Below, in pieces: positions 18,227 to 28,614 of a stretch of 64,000 nucleotides of DNA. A program made the translations under genes and the position numbers. Source of the DNA: Shewanella glacialipiscicola. GTDB lineage: Bacteria > Pseudomonadota > Gammaproteobacteria > Enterobacterales > Shewanellaceae. Location: assembly GCF_023283485.1 (NCBI RefSeq), contig NZ_JAKILU010000004.1, forward strand, positions 1 through 64,000. The letters run 5' to 3'. A model generated the notes under the pieces. It ran no database searches. It saw only the letters and a program-made list of their open reading frames with translations, and had not been told where the DNA came from. Every line of letters starts with the position of its first letter. Position 1 is the stretch's first letter.

Positions 18227-21200
18227 ATGGCACGTTTTTTTATTGATCGCCCCATTTTCGCATGGGTGATCGCTTTGATAATTATGCTGGCGGGGATCCT
18301 CTCGATCCGCTCGTTACCAGTATCCCAATATCCAAGTATTGCCCCCCCAACCGTGGTGATTACTGCTAACTATCCCGGTGCGTCTGCAAAAATTGTAGAA
18401 GATTCTGTGACTCAGGTAATTGAGCAACGGATGAAAGGGATTGACCACCTGCGTTATATTGCCTCAACCAGTGATAGTTTTGGTAATGCAGAGATTAAGC
18501 TAACGTTTAATGCGGAGGCGGATCCTGATATTGCACAGGTTCAAGTGCAAAATAAGTTACAGGGTGCTATGACCCTGTTACCTCAGGAAGTGCAGTCTCA
18601 AGGCGTTAACGTTAACAAATCGAGTTCAGGCTTCCTAATGGTTTTGGCCTTTGTATCGTCTGATGGTTCCTTAGACAAAGGCGATATTGCTGACTACGTT
18701 GGTGCGAACATTCAAGACCCTATGAGCCGTGTTGCGGGTGTAGGTGAAATTCAGTTGTTTGGTGCCCAGTACGCGATGCGTATATGGCTAGATCCGCTGA
18801 AATTAACCCAATACAGCTTAACCAGCTTAGATGTCATGTCGGCGATTCGTTCGCAGAATGCTCAGGTATCAGCGGGACAATTAGGTGGTTCGCCATCATT
18901 GCCTGGTCAAGAGTTAAACGCGACCGTATCGGCTCAAAGCCGTTTACAAACACCTGAACAGTTTCGCAAGATTATCCTTAAATCAGATACCTCAGGCGCA
19001 AACGTCTATTTAAGTGATGTAGCACGTGTTGAGTTAGGTTCTGAAAGTTATGCCGTAGTATCATTGTATAACGGCAAACCTGCAGCAGGATTAGCAATTA
19101 AGCTCGCAACGGGGGCTAACGCGTTAGACACGGCTGCTGCGGTACGTGAAAAAGTTGCCGAGTTGAAGCCGTTCTTCCCGCAGGGGCTAGATGTTGTTTA
19201 TCCATATGATACAACGCCTTTCGTTGAGCAATCGATTGAAGGTGTGGTGCATACTCTGCTTGAAGCGATTGTACTGGTGTTTATCATCATGTACCTGTTC
19301 CTGCAAAATTTCCGCGCAACGCTGATCCCGACCATTGCAGTACCTGTTGTACTCTTAGGTACCTTTGCGATTCTGTCGATAACTGGTTTTTCGATTAATA
19401 CCTTAACCATGTTTGCTATGGTGCTTGCTATCGGTCTGTTGGTGGATGATGCGATTGTGGTGGTGGAAAACGTCGAACGGGTGATGGCAGAAGAAGGCTT
19501 GAGTCCGCTTGAGGCCACCCGTAAATCGATGGATCAAATCACCGGAGCTCTAGTGGGTATTGGTCTGACGTTGTCGGCCGTATTTGTCCCTATGGCATTT
19601 ATGTCGGGTTCAACGGGTGTGATTTATCGTCAATTCTCGATCACGATCGTGTCAGCAATGGCGCTTTCGGTACTGGTCGCAGTGGTGTTAACACCGGCAC
19701 TGTGTGCGACTATGCTTAAACCGGTTAAAAAGGGCCATGGTCATATTGAAACTGGGTTCTTCGGTTGGTTTAACCGCACATTTGACAACTTAACTAACCG
19801 TTATGAATCTAGCGTTGCAAGTATCATCAAGCGCGGCTTTAGAGTAATGGCGATTTATGTGGTGCTAGTTATTGCCGTAGGTTGGATTTTTATCCGCATG
19901 CCTACCGCATTCTTGCCCGATGAAGACCAAGGTATTTTGTTTACTCAAGCGATTTTGCCAACGAACTCTACGCAAGAAAGCACGTTAAAAGTATTAGAAA
20001 AAGTCTCTGATCATTTTATGGCTGAAGAGGGCGTAAACTCAGTGTTTAGCGTGGCGGGCTTTAGTTTTGCCGGTCAAGGGCAAAACATGGGCTTAGCTTT
20101 CGTTGGTCTTAAAGATTGGTCTGAGCGTTCAGAGCCTGGTATGGATGTTCAGTCTATCGCTGGTCGCGCCATGGGTGCATTTAGCCAGATGAAAGATGCG
20201 TTAGTCTTCGCTTTCGTGCCGCCAGCAGTAATCGAATTAGGTACTGCTAACGGTTTCGATATGTACCTGCAGGATAAGAACGGCCAAGGTCACGATAAGT
20301 TACTGGCGGCACGTAATCAGCTGCTCGGTATGGCGGCGCAGAATCCTAATTTGGTTGGCGTACGTCCTAACGGCCAAGAAGATGCACCAATTTATCAGTT
20401 ACACGTTGATCACGCTAAGCTGAGTGCATTAAGTATTGAAATTGCCAGTGTAAACAGTGTTCTTGCTACGGCTTGGGGTGGTTCTTATGTGAACGACTTT
20501 ATTGACCGTGGTCGTGTGAAAAAAGTGTATGTGCAAGGTGATGCGCAATATCGGATGCAACCTGGCGACTTAGATAAGTGGTACGTACGCAATAATAGCG
20601 GTGATATGGTTCCTTTCTCTGCCTTCGCAACTGGGGCATGGGAATACGGTTCTCCACGTTTAGAGCGCTTCGATGGTTTGCCAGCGATGAACATTCAAGG
20701 GGCAACAGCAGCAGGGTTTAGTACGGGTGCTGCAATGACCATTATGGAAGATCTGGTAAAGCAGTTACCGCCAGGCTTTGGTATTGAGTGGAATGGCTTA
20801 TCGTACGAAGAACGTCTGTCGGGTAACCAAGCGCCTGCTCTATATGCGTTGTCCATCTTAGTGGTTTTCTTAGTATTGGCAGCACTTTATGAGAGTTGGT
20901 CAGTCCCATTTGCCGTTGTGCTCGTGGTTCCGCTCGGAATTATCGGTGCACTGATAGCGATGAATGGTCGCGGCTTACCCAATGACGTGTTCTTCCAAGT
21001 AGGGCTATTAACTACGGTGGGCTTAGCAACCAAGAACGCCATATTAATTGTTGAATTTGCTAAAGAATTCTACGAGAAAGGCTCTGGCTTGGTCGAGGCA
21101 ACGTTACACGCGGTTCGTGTGCGTCTACGTCCTATCTTAATGACGTCTCTCGCCTTTGGTCTTGGTGTTGTGCCATTAGCCATTAGCTCTGGCGTGGGTT

Positions 21201-21361
21201 CTGGTAGCCAAAATGCCATCGGTACTGCGGTACTTGGTGGTATGTTGAGCTCGACTTTCTTAGGTATTTTCTTCGTACCATTATTCTTTGTAATAGTGGA
21301 GCGCCTTTTCAGTAAGCGCGAGAAGAAAGGTCAAGAAGAGAAACCAAACTCAGCTGAATAA
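18227..21361 (+). CDS. RND multidrug efflux transporter (AcrB/HAE1 type)
   Basis: 1044 residues, the usual length for the hydrophobe/amphiphile efflux-1 family. It exports drugs from the inner membrane/periplasm using the proton gradient. It begins [20 protein letters not shown] with the first membrane span; the proton-relay aspartates D407 and D408 are present in [17 protein letters not shown], and the paired lysine is K936 in [18 protein letters not shown]. Two large periplasmic loops (about 30-330 and 560-870) flank the membrane halves. It forms an operon with the adaptor gene and ends at a perfect terminator. Substrate range cannot be read from sequence. Confidence 0.95.
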   Translation: MARFFIDRPIFAWVIALIIMLAGILSIRSLPVSQYPSIAPPTVVITANYPGASAKIVEDSVTQVIEQRMKGIDHLRYIASTSDSFGNAEIKLTFNAEADPDIAQVQVQNKLQGAMTLLPQEVQSQGVNVNKSSSGFLMVLAFVSSDGSLDKGDIADYVGANIQDPMSRVAGVGEIQLFGAQYAMRIWLDPLKLTQYSLTSLDVMSAIRSQNAQVSAGQLGGSPSLPGQELNATVSAQSRLQTPEQFRKIILKSDTSGANVYLSDVARVELGSESYAVVSLYNGKPAAGLAIKLATGANALDTAAAVREKVAELKPFFPQGLDVVYPYDTTPFVEQSIEGVVHTLLEAIVLVFIIMYLFLQNFRATLIPTIAVPVVLLGTFAILSITGFSINTLTMFAMVLAIGLLVDDAIVVVENVERVMAEEGLSPLEATRKSMDQITGALVGIGLTLSAVFVPMAFMSGSTGVIYRQFSITIVSAMALSVLVAVVLTPALCATMLKPVKKGHGHIETGFFGWFNRTFDNLTNRYESSVASIIKRGFRVMAIYVVLVIAVGWIFIRMPTAFLPDEDQGILFTQAILPTNSTQESTLKVLEKVSDHFMAEEGVNSVFSVAGFSFAGQGQNMGLAFVGLKDWSERSEPGMDVQSIAGRAMGAFSQMKDALVFAFVPPAVIELGTANGFDMYLQDKNGQGHDKLLAARNQLLGMAAQNPNLVGVRPNGQEDAPIYQLHVDHAKLSALSIEIASVNSVLATAWGGSYVNDFIDRGRVKKVYVQGDAQYRMQPGDLDKWYVRNNSGDMVPFSAFATGAWEYGSPRLERFDGLPAMNIQGATAAGFSTGAAMTIMEDLVKQLPPGFGIEWNGLSYEERLSGNQAPALYALSILVVFLVLAALYESWSVPFAVVLVVPLGIIGALIAMNGRGLPNDVFFQVGLLTTVGLATKNAILIVEFAKEFYEKGSGLVEATLHAVRVRLRPILMTSLAFGLGVVPLAISSGVGSGSQNAIGTAVLGGMLSSTFLGIFFVPLFFVIVERLFSKREKKGQEEKPNSAE

Positions 21362-21380
21362 GCTCAGTCGTTTCTAGACT

Positions 21381-21409
21381 AAAGCCCTGCAATAGCAGGG
21401 CTTTTTTTT
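21381..21409 (+). terminator. Terminator after the RND pump
   Basis: AAAGCCCTGC (21381-21390) and GCAGGGCTTT (21395-21404) form a perfect 10-bp stem with an AATA loop, followed by T residues. Confidence 0.9.
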
Positions 21410-21503
21410 ATTCAAATAAAAGAATATCAGGTTAAATAATAATATTGATAGTCAGTAAGTTGTGGCATATTAGGTTTATGTCATCATCACTCGCAGGGAA
21501 GAT

Positions 21504-21779
21504 ATGTATAATTCTACGTTGGAATTACAAGAATTAGATACGCGAATCGCCAAGGGTAAGTTGCACAGTATTTTAGTTGTCGGTGTACTTTATTGGGGCC
21601 TGCTGACATCGCTTATCGTCGCTTTGATAAATTATTTTATATGGGACGATTCATTTGGGGTAGAACTGCAAAAAGCACTCTATATTTATCCCATTGGCGG
21701 TATTTTATTTGGTTGGTATGCGTGGGTGCAGATTAATCACAGACGAGATAAACTGCGCGCGAATATCATCAATCGTTAG
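21504..21779 (+). CDS. Small membrane protein of unknown function (91 aa)
   Basis: A soluble N-terminus (MYNSTLELQELDTRIAKGK) precedes two hydrophobic segments (about 22-46 and about 57-77) and a basic tail ending INHRRDKLRANIINR, so both ends are probably cytoplasmic. I do not recognise a family. It is followed 24 bases later by another small membrane protein on the same strand, probably co-transcribed. Confidence 0.7.
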   Translation: MYNSTLELQELDTRIAKGKLHSILVVGVLYWGLLTSLIVALINYFIWDDSFGVELQKALYIYPIGGILFGWYAWVQINHRRDKLRANIINR

Positions 21780-21803
21780 CGTAAAAGCGAGTATAGGAGT
21801 GAT

Positions 21804-22127
21804 ATGGTATTTTCGTGGGGTAATCTTGCAACTAAGCAGCTTATCGTAGGAATGGTATGCCATATCATAGCACTGGCTATTTTGGCTTATGGTGTTTATA
21901 CGTTTTATTGGCTGGAGCTTATTCTGCCTGAGTTAACCCGTTGCGTCGGTGCCGCGGTATTATTTGTGGCGATGGGGTTAGCGCCTAAGCTGTTTTTTAT
22001 GCCTGTGAGTCAGATAGTGTCACAAGCCGAGGACACGACAGAAAAGTCTACACTGCAGACCTATGTGTTTAATCTAGGTATATTTTTGATGATTTGCAGT
22101 CTGTTGATGGAATGGTTATACGACTAG
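21804..22127 (+). CDS. Small membrane protein of unknown function (107 aa)
   Basis: Three hydrophobic segments (about 13-33, 43-67 and 88-105) occur in 107 residues, starting MVFSWGNLATKQLIVGMV. A GGAGTGAT ribosome site precedes the start. No family recognised. It sits behind the 91-residue membrane gene and ahead of a terminator, suggesting a two-gene unit. Confidence 0.7.
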   Translation: MVFSWGNLATKQLIVGMVCHIIALAILAYGVYTFYWLELILPELTRCVGAAVLFVAMGLAPKLFFMPVSQIVSQAEDTTEKSTLQTYVFNLGIFLMICSLLMEWLYD

Positions 22128-22144
22128 AATTTACCCGATAAAGT

Positions 22145-22177
22145 AAGGGCGTAGAGGTCATCTTCGGCGCCCTTTTT
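22145..22177 (+). terminator. Terminator after the two small membrane genes
   Basis: AAGGGCG (22145-22151) pairs with CGCCCTT (22168-22174) and is followed by a T run. The 16-base loop is long, but the position is right. Confidence 0.65.
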
Positions 22178-22198
22178 ATTGCGTTTTTTTATGTGTAT

Positions 22199-23818
22199 TT
22201 AAGGCGTGTAGTAAGTCGCCGCGCCAGGTCCAACTAGTAGCCCAAAGCCAAATACCCACAGGAAGAAGAACGCTGTCCAGCCTACAAAAAAGACTAAAGT
22301 GTACGGTAGCATAGTCGCAATCAGTGTGCCGATACCTAAGTTTTTTTGGTAACGGCAAGCCACCGCTAAAATTAAACCGAAGTAACTCATCATAGGTGTG
22401 ATTAAGTTTGTCACTGAATCTCCAATACGGTATGCCGCTTGAATTGTTTCGGGCGCATAACCCACCAGCATCAGCATAGGTACAAAAATCGGTGCCGTAA
22501 TAGCCCATTGAGCCGAGGCGCTGCCCAGCATTAGGTTGATAAAGCCGCAGAGCACAATAAAAAATAGAAATACGATTGGGCCAGTAAGTCCAATAGATTG
22601 CAGGCCATCAGCGCCTAATACGGCTAATACCGCGCCTAAATTACTCCAGTTGAAGAAGGCGACAAACTGCGCCGCAAAGAACACCAGCACAATATACATT
22701 CCCATAGTGCTCATGCTGTGGGACATGGCATTGATGACATCTTTATCATTCTTAATACTGCCAACGACTTTGCCGTAAATAAAACCCGGAATAGCAAAGC
22801 AGATAAAGATAAAGGCGACTATCCCCTTAAGGAATGGTGAGCCTGATATGAGTCCTGTTTCTGGATGGCGCAGTGGCGCACCTTCTGGTACGACCGAAAG
22901 TGCTAAGATGACAGTGAGCACCAACATAGATAATCCTGCCCATTTTAGGCCGCGTATTTCAATGGCACTGACATTTTCCATTGATTGCAGTACGGTTTCG
23001 TCCGCATCATCATCTTGGTATTTACCTAACTTAGGTTCGACAATTTTCTCGGTGACAAAGGCGCCAAGGAAAGTGATCACAAAGGTGGAGACAAACATAA
23101 AGTACCAGTTCACCTCTGGGCCAACGTTATACTGAGGGTCTATCATGCGCGCCGCAGCTTCGGTAATACCCGATAACAAGGGATCGACAGTACCCAGTAA
23201 CAAGTTGGCACTATAGCCGCCAGAAACCCCAGCAAATGCGGCAGCTAAACCCGCGAGAGGATGACGACCAAGAGAATGAAAAATCATTGCCGCCATAGGG
23301 ATCAATACGACATACCCAAGCTCAGCAGCGGTGTTAGACAAAATGCCGGCAAAGACTATTGTCACAGTCACTAATCGCCTTGAGGCACCCATCACCAAGG
23401 CGCGCATGGCAGCGGATAATAAGCCTGAACGCTCAGCAATTCCAACGCCCAGTAGTGCCACAAGCACAGTACCGAGCGGTGTAAAACCGGTAAAATTAGT
23501 CACTAGATTTGAGACGATCATTCGCAAGCCTTCGGCATTCATCAGGCTTACTACATGAATAAAACCGTCAGCACTGCGACCGTGGGAGCCCATCGGTCTA
23601 GGATCGACAACGGTTAACTCAAAGTAGCCTGCGATACCTGAAATAATGATTACAGCGACACAAAAAAGTGCAAATAGGGTGATAGGGTGCGGCAGTAGAT
23701 TGCCTAAGCGTTCGACAACATTGAGAAAGCGCACAAACCAACCATTGGCGCCGATATCACTATGTTGTGGACCCGAAGCTTTTTTATTGGTGATATCACC
23801 GGAGTTAACACTCATCAT
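22199..23818 (-). CDS. AbgT-family transporter
   Basis: 539 residues from the ATG at 23816-23818, which has a strong AAAGGAAAG ribosome site; the frame continues to an ATG at 23881 but that start has no site. Inner-membrane protein of the AbgT family (p-aminobenzoyl-glutamate importers such as AbgT; MtrF and YdaH homologues are reported to export sulfonamides). Family segments seen: LPHPITLFALFCVAVII, the AGVSGGYSANLLLGTVDPLLSGITEAAARMI loop, and the C-terminal GDSVTNLITPMMSYFGLILAV hairpin motif. Direction of transport in vivo is not decidable from sequence. It stands alone, with no abgA/abgB peptidase genes beside it. Confidence 0.92.
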   Translation of the reverse strand: MMSVNSGDITNKKASGPQHSDIGANGWFVRFLNVVERLGNLLPHPITLFALFCVAVIIISGIAGYFELTVVDPRPMGSHGRSADGFIHVVSLMNAEGLRMIVSNLVTNFTGFTPLGTVLVALLGVGIAERSGLLSAAMRALVMGASRRLVTVTIVFAGILSNTAAELGYVVLIPMAAMIFHSLGRHPLAGLAAAFAGVSGGYSANLLLGTVDPLLSGITEAAARMIDPQYNVGPEVNWYFMFVSTFVITFLGAFVTEKIVEPKLGKYQDDDADETVLQSMENVSAIEIRGLKWAGLSMLVLTVILALSVVPEGAPLRHPETGLISGSPFLKGIVAFIFICFAIPGFIYGKVVGSIKNDKDVINAMSHSMSTMGMYIVLVFFAAQFVAFFNWSNLGAVLAVLGADGLQSIGLTGPIVFLFFIVLCGFINLMLGSASAQWAITAPIFVPMLMLVGYAPETIQAAYRIGDSVTNLITPMMSYFGLILAVACRYQKNLGIGTLIATMLPYTLVFFVGWTAFFFLWVFGFGLLVGPGAATYYTP

Positions 23819-24383
23819 CTTTCCTTTATATTGACCCTGGCGCAACGCTATTTCCTTGACTCTAGTATTGACTCGAGACATCGCCGTTAGCCAATTAGGC
23901 CGCAGAGAGAGATGATTCCGGATATAGAATGCTGGATAAACGCTAAGGTAAAAGTTAAAAAATTAGCCAGAAAGTATGATTGCGAAGTTTTAATTGAAAC
24001 TTAAATGTTGCAGATTGGCTTTGTTGAAGTGATGAGGCAAAAATAGCATAAAAAAATGGACTCTCGAGGAGTCCAGTATTCACGAGCAAAATTGGATGCT
24101 CTAATGTTGTGCCATATCACTATAGTCGTTATTTGCTGTATCGGAGCTGAATATCGTTAAATTTATATTTTGATTACGCTTTTTTAATCGTCAGGATCAC
24201 TATTTATTGTCGTCCCAGTTACGACATTTAGTGGGGGTATTGGATGTTAAATAGCCGTAATCCCCTCATCAGCTCTGACCAGCACAGCATTTCATCGTCT
24301 TAATCTGTACTGTAGGTGAAATTTCCACTCATTTATGATTAGCTGTATTCTGCTAATAAGAATAAGAAACCTAAGGATGGAAG
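23819..24383. other. Intergenic region upstream of lemA with an orphan terminator
   Basis: About 565 bases between divergent genes with no convincing coding frame. The clearest structure is the hairpin at 24049-24077, which points minus-strand. The lemA start is preceded by AAGGATGG. Nothing else stood out. Confidence 0.4.
24049..24077 (-). terminator. Orphan minus-strand terminator
   Basis: TGGACTC and GAGTCCA (7-bp perfect stem, loop TCGAG) are followed on the minus strand by seven T residues. The only minus-strand gene nearby, the AbgT transporter, starts downstream of it, and the next gene upstream is plus-strand. It therefore would end a transcript starting within about 24080-24380, which has no annotated gene: a possible small RNA. 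Confidence 0.6.
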
Positions 24384-24950
24384 ATGGAAAAATTATTATT
24401 GGGATTAACGCTGATTTTTATCGTGGCCTATCTTTGGTACGTCAGCCTAGTCAAAAAGCGTAATACCGCGCTCGAAGCTCTATCGGGTATTGATGTGCAG
24501 TTAGCCAAGCGTGCTGATCTTGTGCCTAACATTCTAAAAATAGCCAAACGATTTATGGATCATGAAAAATCGCTGCTAACTGAAATCACCGAATTACGAA
24601 CTCAACTGAGCAACAGCTATACCAAGACCGATCCTAAGGCGGTTAAAGAGCACTTAGCTCAGGCTGAACGGTTGAATGATAAAATGGGCACCTTGATGGT
24701 CAATGTAGAAAACTATCCTGAGCTCAAGTCCGACAACACTATGCTGCAGGCGATGCAAACCTATAACGAGGTCGAAGCCCATATTTCCGCTGCGAGGCGT
24801 TTTTATAATTCAGCGGTTTCTGAGCTAAATACCGCCGTTGAAATTTTCCCCGGTTCTATCATCGCTTCTATGGCGAATATTAAAGTGATGCCATTTTATG
24901 AAGTCAGTGAGTCGGCAAAAGCGCCCGTTGATGCAGCCGAATACTTGTAA
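24384..24950 (+). CDS. lemA: LemA family protein
   Basis: 188 residues. An N-terminal membrane anchor (about 3-20) precedes a long helical domain with the family segment NTALEALSGIDVQLAKRADLVPNILKIAKRFM and the ARRFYNSAVSELNTAVEIFPGSIIASM signature near the C-terminus. LemA proteins are membrane-anchored helical bundles of unsettled function, often paired with DUF3137 or TPM-domain proteins. Here the DUF3137 gene follows after 18 bases and a lytic transglycosylase overlaps that, so the three look like one operon. Confidence 0.93.
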   Translation: MEKLLLGLTLIFIVAYLWYVSLVKKRNTALEALSGIDVQLAKRADLVPNILKIAKRFMDHEKSLLTEITELRTQLSNSYTKTDPKAVKEHLAQAERLNDKMGTLMVNVENYPELKSDNTMLQAMQTYNEVEAHISAARRFYNSAVSELNTAVEIFPGSIIASMANIKVMPFYEVSESAKAPVDAAEYL

Positions 24951-24968
24951 CTTGATCGCGACGGGTGA

Positions 24969-26036
24969 GTGACCACCCTGCAATACGATGACATCAATAT
25001 GAATATATTAACTTTTATTTTAGGTGTCCCGATTCGCGCTGTTCGCGGCCCGGTAAGTTTGTCAGCAGATTTAGAGGCTTTGCCTCAGCTACAAGTGTAT
25101 TACGATAAAAATATCGCCCCCATCAGTCGCAAATATGAAACTCAACGCGTGGCCTGCCTTAAGGCTGCGCGCAAACGCTTGTATTTGAGTTTTATAATAG
25201 TGCTTGGGCTCACCTTGCTCACTGTTATTGGCTATCGCAGCGGAGCGGCTTATTTTCCTCCTTTACCATTGCTTGCGTTACTTGGATTGGGCTGGTGGAG
25301 TTTTGCCCCAGTTCGCGATTTTAAACAGTCTGTGCAACAACATGTTTATCCACTGATGTTTAAATATTTTGGTGAGGATTTTGTTTATAGCCGCGAAATG
25401 CGTCTCGACATGAATCGGTTAGTTGCGGCTAAGGTATTGCCACATTACGATAAAGTACGCTTTGGCGACTATATTCAAGGCTGCTATAAAGGCGTTGACT
25501 TGATGATTAATGAGCTTACCTTGACCAAAAAAGTGACAGTTGAAACGCAGGATATCAATAGCAATAGACGAAGAACCGTTACGCGTACTCATACCCTATT
25601 TTACGGTTTAGTGGTTGAGCTGAATAGTCATAAGGCGTTTACTGGCCATACAGTAGTGCTGCGGGACCGTGGTGGGTTAGTTAACTTTGTGTCCGATAGT
25701 TATGCAGGGCTGACACGAGTAAAGCTTGAAGATCCGCAATTTGAAAAAGAGTTTGATGTGTTTTCAACGGATCAAGTGGAGTCGCGTTACTTGCTGAACA
25801 CGGCATTTATGGAACGCTTACAGCAACTTGCTAAACATTTTGGTGGGGATGTCCAATGTGCTTTTTTTCGTAATAAGCTAATGATGTTTTTACCGAATCG
25901 CAGTATCCATTTTAATATGCAGTCTATTTTCAATGGGGCGACTTTTTCCGCTGAATTTAGTCAGATAAACCGCGAGATGAAGCAACTCTTTGCTATTATT
26001 GAAATACTTAAACTGAACCAGCATACGGGACTCTGA
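24969..26036 (+). CDS. DUF3137 domain membrane protein
   Basis: 355 residues if started at the GTG of 24969; an ATG at 24999 (MNILTFIL) is an alternative. Two adjacent hydrophobic segments (about 70-110) form a hairpin after a charged N-terminus. The C-terminal domain of about 230 residues has a YIQGCYKGVDLMINELTL stretch typical of DUF3137, a family of unknown function that is repeatedly found next to lemA. Its stop overlaps the start of the lytic transglycosylase gene (TGATG), indicating translational coupling and perhaps a shared envelope function, which is inference. Confidence 0.85.
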   Translation: MTTLQYDDINMNILTFILGVPIRAVRGPVSLSADLEALPQLQVYYDKNIAPISRKYETQRVACLKAARKRLYLSFIIVLGLTLLTVIGYRSGAAYFPPLPLLALLGLGWWSFAPVRDFKQSVQQHVYPLMFKYFGEDFVYSREMRLDMNRLVAAKVLPHYDKVRFGDYIQGCYKGVDLMINELTLTKKVTVETQDINSNRRRTVTRTHTLFYGLVVELNSHKAFTGHTVVLRDRGGLVNFVSDSYAGLTRVKLEDPQFEKEFDVFSTDQVESRYLLNTAFMERLQQLAKHFGGDVQCAFFRNKLMMFLPNRSIHFNMQSIFNGATFSAEFSQINREMKQLFAIIEILKLNQHTGL

Positions 26037-26779
26037 TGTTGCCTACTCGCTCACCGCTTACCTGTAGATGGACTGCCACATCGTATTTATCACTTCGTGA
26101 CCTGACCGTATTGAGCTTGAGTTTATTATTATTCTCGAGCGCTTATGCGCAAGATGCTAGCGAAAAATCAAAACCACGTATCGTTGCGCGTTACTCCGAT
26201 AACGGCATAGTGAGCCGTGAAGGCCTAGAAAAACTTAAGATTTACCAATATCAACAAGCTAATGGTGTCACAGTCTTTACCGACAAAGCTCCCGTGAGTA
26301 ACTCGTATCAAATCTTACTCTATGACTGTTTTGCCTGCCGCCCCGACTCAACCATTGATTGGAATGGTATCCGTCTATTTACGGCTAACTATGATGCGGT
26401 TATCACCCATGCAGCGCATAAACATCAGCTCGACCCTGCCTTAATCCGCGCAGTGATCCATGCTGAGTCTGCTTTTAATGCGCGCGCAGTTTCGCGTACC
26501 GGTGCGATGGGCTTAATGCAATTGATGCCAAACACAGCCAAAGAGATGGGCGTGGCCAACGCTTTTTTGCCTGAAGAAAATATTTTAGGGGGCAGTCGAT
26601 ATTTGGCACAAATGCTAAAACAGTTTAACGGTGATGTGGCGCTGGCTTGTGCCGCCTACAATGCGGGGCCGACAACGGTAGTGCAGTACAATGGCATTCC
26701 GCCTTATCCTGAAACTCAAGCCTATGTTGAGCGAGTAAAGATTTTATTGAAACGTTATCGTGAGCAGGCGGGGGCTTAA
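26036..26779 (+). CDS. Lytic transglycosylase, SLT domain
   Basis: 247 residues. A signal peptide (hydrophobic run LTVLSLSLLLFSSAYAQ, cleavage near residue 39) is followed by a short DUF4124-like region (YQYQQANGVTVFTDKAPV) and a C-terminal SLT domain (about 120-240). The SLT domain has the catalytic glutamate in IHAESAFNARAVSRTGAMGLMQLMP and the AYNAGPTTV motif. It would cleave peptidoglycan glycan strands in the periplasm. It is the last gene of the lemA operon, with a start that overlaps the previous stop by one base. Confidence 0.92.
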   Translation: MLPTRSPLTCRWTATSYLSLRDLTVLSLSLLLFSSAYAQDASEKSKPRIVARYSDNGIVSREGLEKLKIYQYQQANGVTVFTDKAPVSNSYQILLYDCFACRPDSTIDWNGIRLFTANYDAVITHAAHKHQLDPALIRAVIHAESAFNARAVSRTGAMGLMQLMPNTAKEMGVANAFLPEENILGGSRYLAQMLKQFNGDVALACAAYNAGPTTVVQYNGIPPYPETQAYVERVKILLKRYREQAGA

Positions 26780-26808
26780 CGGCTGGATATTAGATCCTAA
26801 ATAGCAGG

Positions 26809-26846
26809 TTAATGGCAGCGAAAATTTAAATTTTTGCTGCCATTAA
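26809..26846. terminator. Long palindrome between convergent genes
   Basis: TTAATGGCAGCG and the facing GCTGCCATTAA enclose AAAATTTAAATTTT, giving a near-perfect 38-base palindrome with one G-T wobble. It lies between the lytic transglycosylase (plus) and rlmJ (minus), so it probably terminates both, though T tails are short. Confidence 0.6.
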
Positions 26847-26855
26847 AATAGAGCG

Positions 26856-27701
26856 TTATTCGCCGACTTCCCATTTCACAGTAATGTTACCGTCAGCTTG
26901 TCCGAGTGTCTTACCTAAATAATCCATTAATTCAGTCGCAATTTCATCTAACTGCCAAGGTGGGTTGATGACCCATAAGCCAGCTGCTGTCATACCAAAT
27001 TCATCTGAATCGGGCTTGATTGCTTGTTCTATGCGTAGTTGGCGTTTAATACCACTGTTAGCAAGGCGCGATAACATGCCCTCGGTTTGAGCACGATTCA
27101 CGACTGGATACCATAATAGAAAAACCCCAGTGGCAAAGCGTTTATGCGCTTTTATCAGTGTTTCGGCCACATCTTGATAGTCGGTTTTCATCTCATAACT
27201 TGGGTCAACCAGTACCAAAGCGCGGCGCTCTAGTGGCGGCACTGCGGCGATAAGACCTTGTAAGCCATCACCATTAAGTACTTTAACTTGTCTATCTTCG
27301 CAAAAGTAATCGTCCAGTAACACATAATCAGTGCTGTGCAGCTCGTGTAGCACCATGCGATCTTTAGGCCCTAATTCCATGTCTATAATGGCGGGCGAAC
27401 CCGGGTAGAAGTTGAGTTCATCAGGGTTTTCTTCATTAAAATGACGCACTGCGGCGACATAGTCCTGCAGCGATTGCGGCAAATCCGTTTTATCCCAAAG
27501 CTTAGCTACGCCTTCGAGGTATTCACCGGTTTTTTGTGCAAATTCATCGCTTAAAGCATAACCACCTGCACCCGCATGGGTATCGATATACACAAGTGGT
27601 TTGTCTTTCTTGTGCATCAGCTGCAAGGTTTGAAGCAAGATGGTGTGTTTCAACACATCGGCATAATTGCCTGCGTGATAACCATGGCGGTAACTTAACA
27701 T
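26856..27701 (-). CDS. rlmJ: 23S rRNA (adenine2030-N6)-methyltransferase
   Basis: 281 residues starting MLSYRHGYHAGNYADVLKH, the conserved N-terminus of RlmJ; the ATG at 27699-27701 has a GGAAG ribosome site, so the longer frame to 27746 is not used. It methylates A2030 of 23S rRNA with S-adenosylmethionine. The motifs seen are YIDTHAGAGGYAL (AdoMet-binding region) and LVLVDPSYE (the DPPY-like catalytic motif, here DPSY). It converges with the lytic transglycosylase gene and diverges from rsmJ, another rRNA methyltransferase. Confidence 0.95.
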   Translation of the reverse strand: MLSYRHGYHAGNYADVLKHTILLQTLQLMHKKDKPLVYIDTHAGAGGYALSDEFAQKTGEYLEGVAKLWDKTDLPQSLQDYVAAVRHFNEENPDELNFYPGSPAIIDMELGPKDRMVLHELHSTDYVLLDDYFCEDRQVKVLNGDGLQGLIAAVPPLERRALVLVDPSYEMKTDYQDVAETLIKAHKRFATGVFLLWYPVVNRAQTEGMLSRLANSGIKRQLRIEQAIKPDSDEFGMTAAGLWVINPPWQLDEIATELMDYLGKTLGQADGNITVKWEVGE

Positions 27702-27855
27702 GGAATCTTCCAAGGTGAGTGGTGCAGGTGGAATACCCGCATTCATGAGGGCAATTATAGGGATAATAGTCCTTAGGGTAAATTGGCCAAGCCAAGACAG
27801 TATTCAGCTAAGATTGCTTTTGGCATAATGACCGAAGTTTTTAATTGTATAAACA

Positions 27856-28614
27856 GTGGTCCCTTTGCCTATTCCAGTCTTTTTCAATCAGCAATACCCG
27901 ACACTTGTGGAGATTTGTGCGCGTTGGCAACTTGTCTACGATGCGAATGCTCCTTTCGAATTGCGTTTTGAATCAAATACCTTATCACTGTATAAACGTG
28001 ATGAACCTAAGCTAGATGGCATAGTGGTCGATTTTGTCACTGGTGCTGTGGCGCATCGGCGTAAATTTGGTGGTGGTCGTGGGCAATCTATCGCTAAAGC
28101 GGTGGGATTAAAGCAAGGCGTCACGCCGAGTGTGGTTGATGGTACTGCAGGTTTAGGGCGCGATGCCTTCGTGCTTGCGAGCCTAGGTTGTACAGTCACT
28201 ATGGTTGAACGTCATCCTGTGGTTGCCGCATTACTTGAGGACGGTTTACGCCGCGCCTATCAAGATGCCGAAATTGGTGATTGGATGCGTGAGCGGATGC
28301 GTTTGTTCCCTGGTTCTAGCTTAGAGGCACTCGCAAAACTGGAGCAAGATGTTGACGTGGTTTATCTTGATCCTATGTATCCACACCGTGATAAATCGGC
28401 CTTAGTGAAAAAGGAAATGCGTGTATTTCAATCCTTAGTTGGCGCCGATTTAGATGCTGATGGCCTGCTTGCGCCAGCGCTCGCTTTGGCAACTAAGCGT
28501 GTGGTGGTTAAGCGTCCCGATTATGCTGAATATTTAGACGGTGTGAAGCCGCATTCCGTCATCGAAACTAAAAAAAATCGCTTCGACCTATACATTAAAT
28601 CTGCAATGAAATAG
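27856..28614 (+). CDS. rsmJ: 16S rRNA (guanine1516-N2)-methyltransferase
   Basis: 252 residues; the start at 27856 is probably GTG/ATG with a modest context. The family landmarks are [25 protein letters not shown], the AdoMet motif [19 protein letters not shown], and the catalytic [24 protein letters not shown] segment. It methylates G1516 in the 16S rRNA. Divergent from rlmJ; no operon partner. Confidence 0.94.
   Translation: MVPLPIPVFFNQQYPTLVEICARWQLVYDANAPFELRFESNTLSLYKRDEPKLDGIVVDFVTGAVAHRRKFGGGRGQSIAKAVGLKQGVTPSVVDGTAGLGRDAFVLASLGCTVTMVERHPVVAALLEDGLRRAYQDAEIGDWMRERMRLFPGSSLEALAKLEQDVDVVYLDPMYPHRDKSALVKKEMRVFQSLVGADLDADGLLAPALALATKRVVVKRPDYAEYLDGVKPHSVIETKKNRFDLYIKSAMK

Noticed and set aside
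23819-23881. Longer N-terminus for the AbgT transporter
   Set aside because: The upstream ATG has no ribosome site while the ATG at 23818 has AAAGGAAAG.
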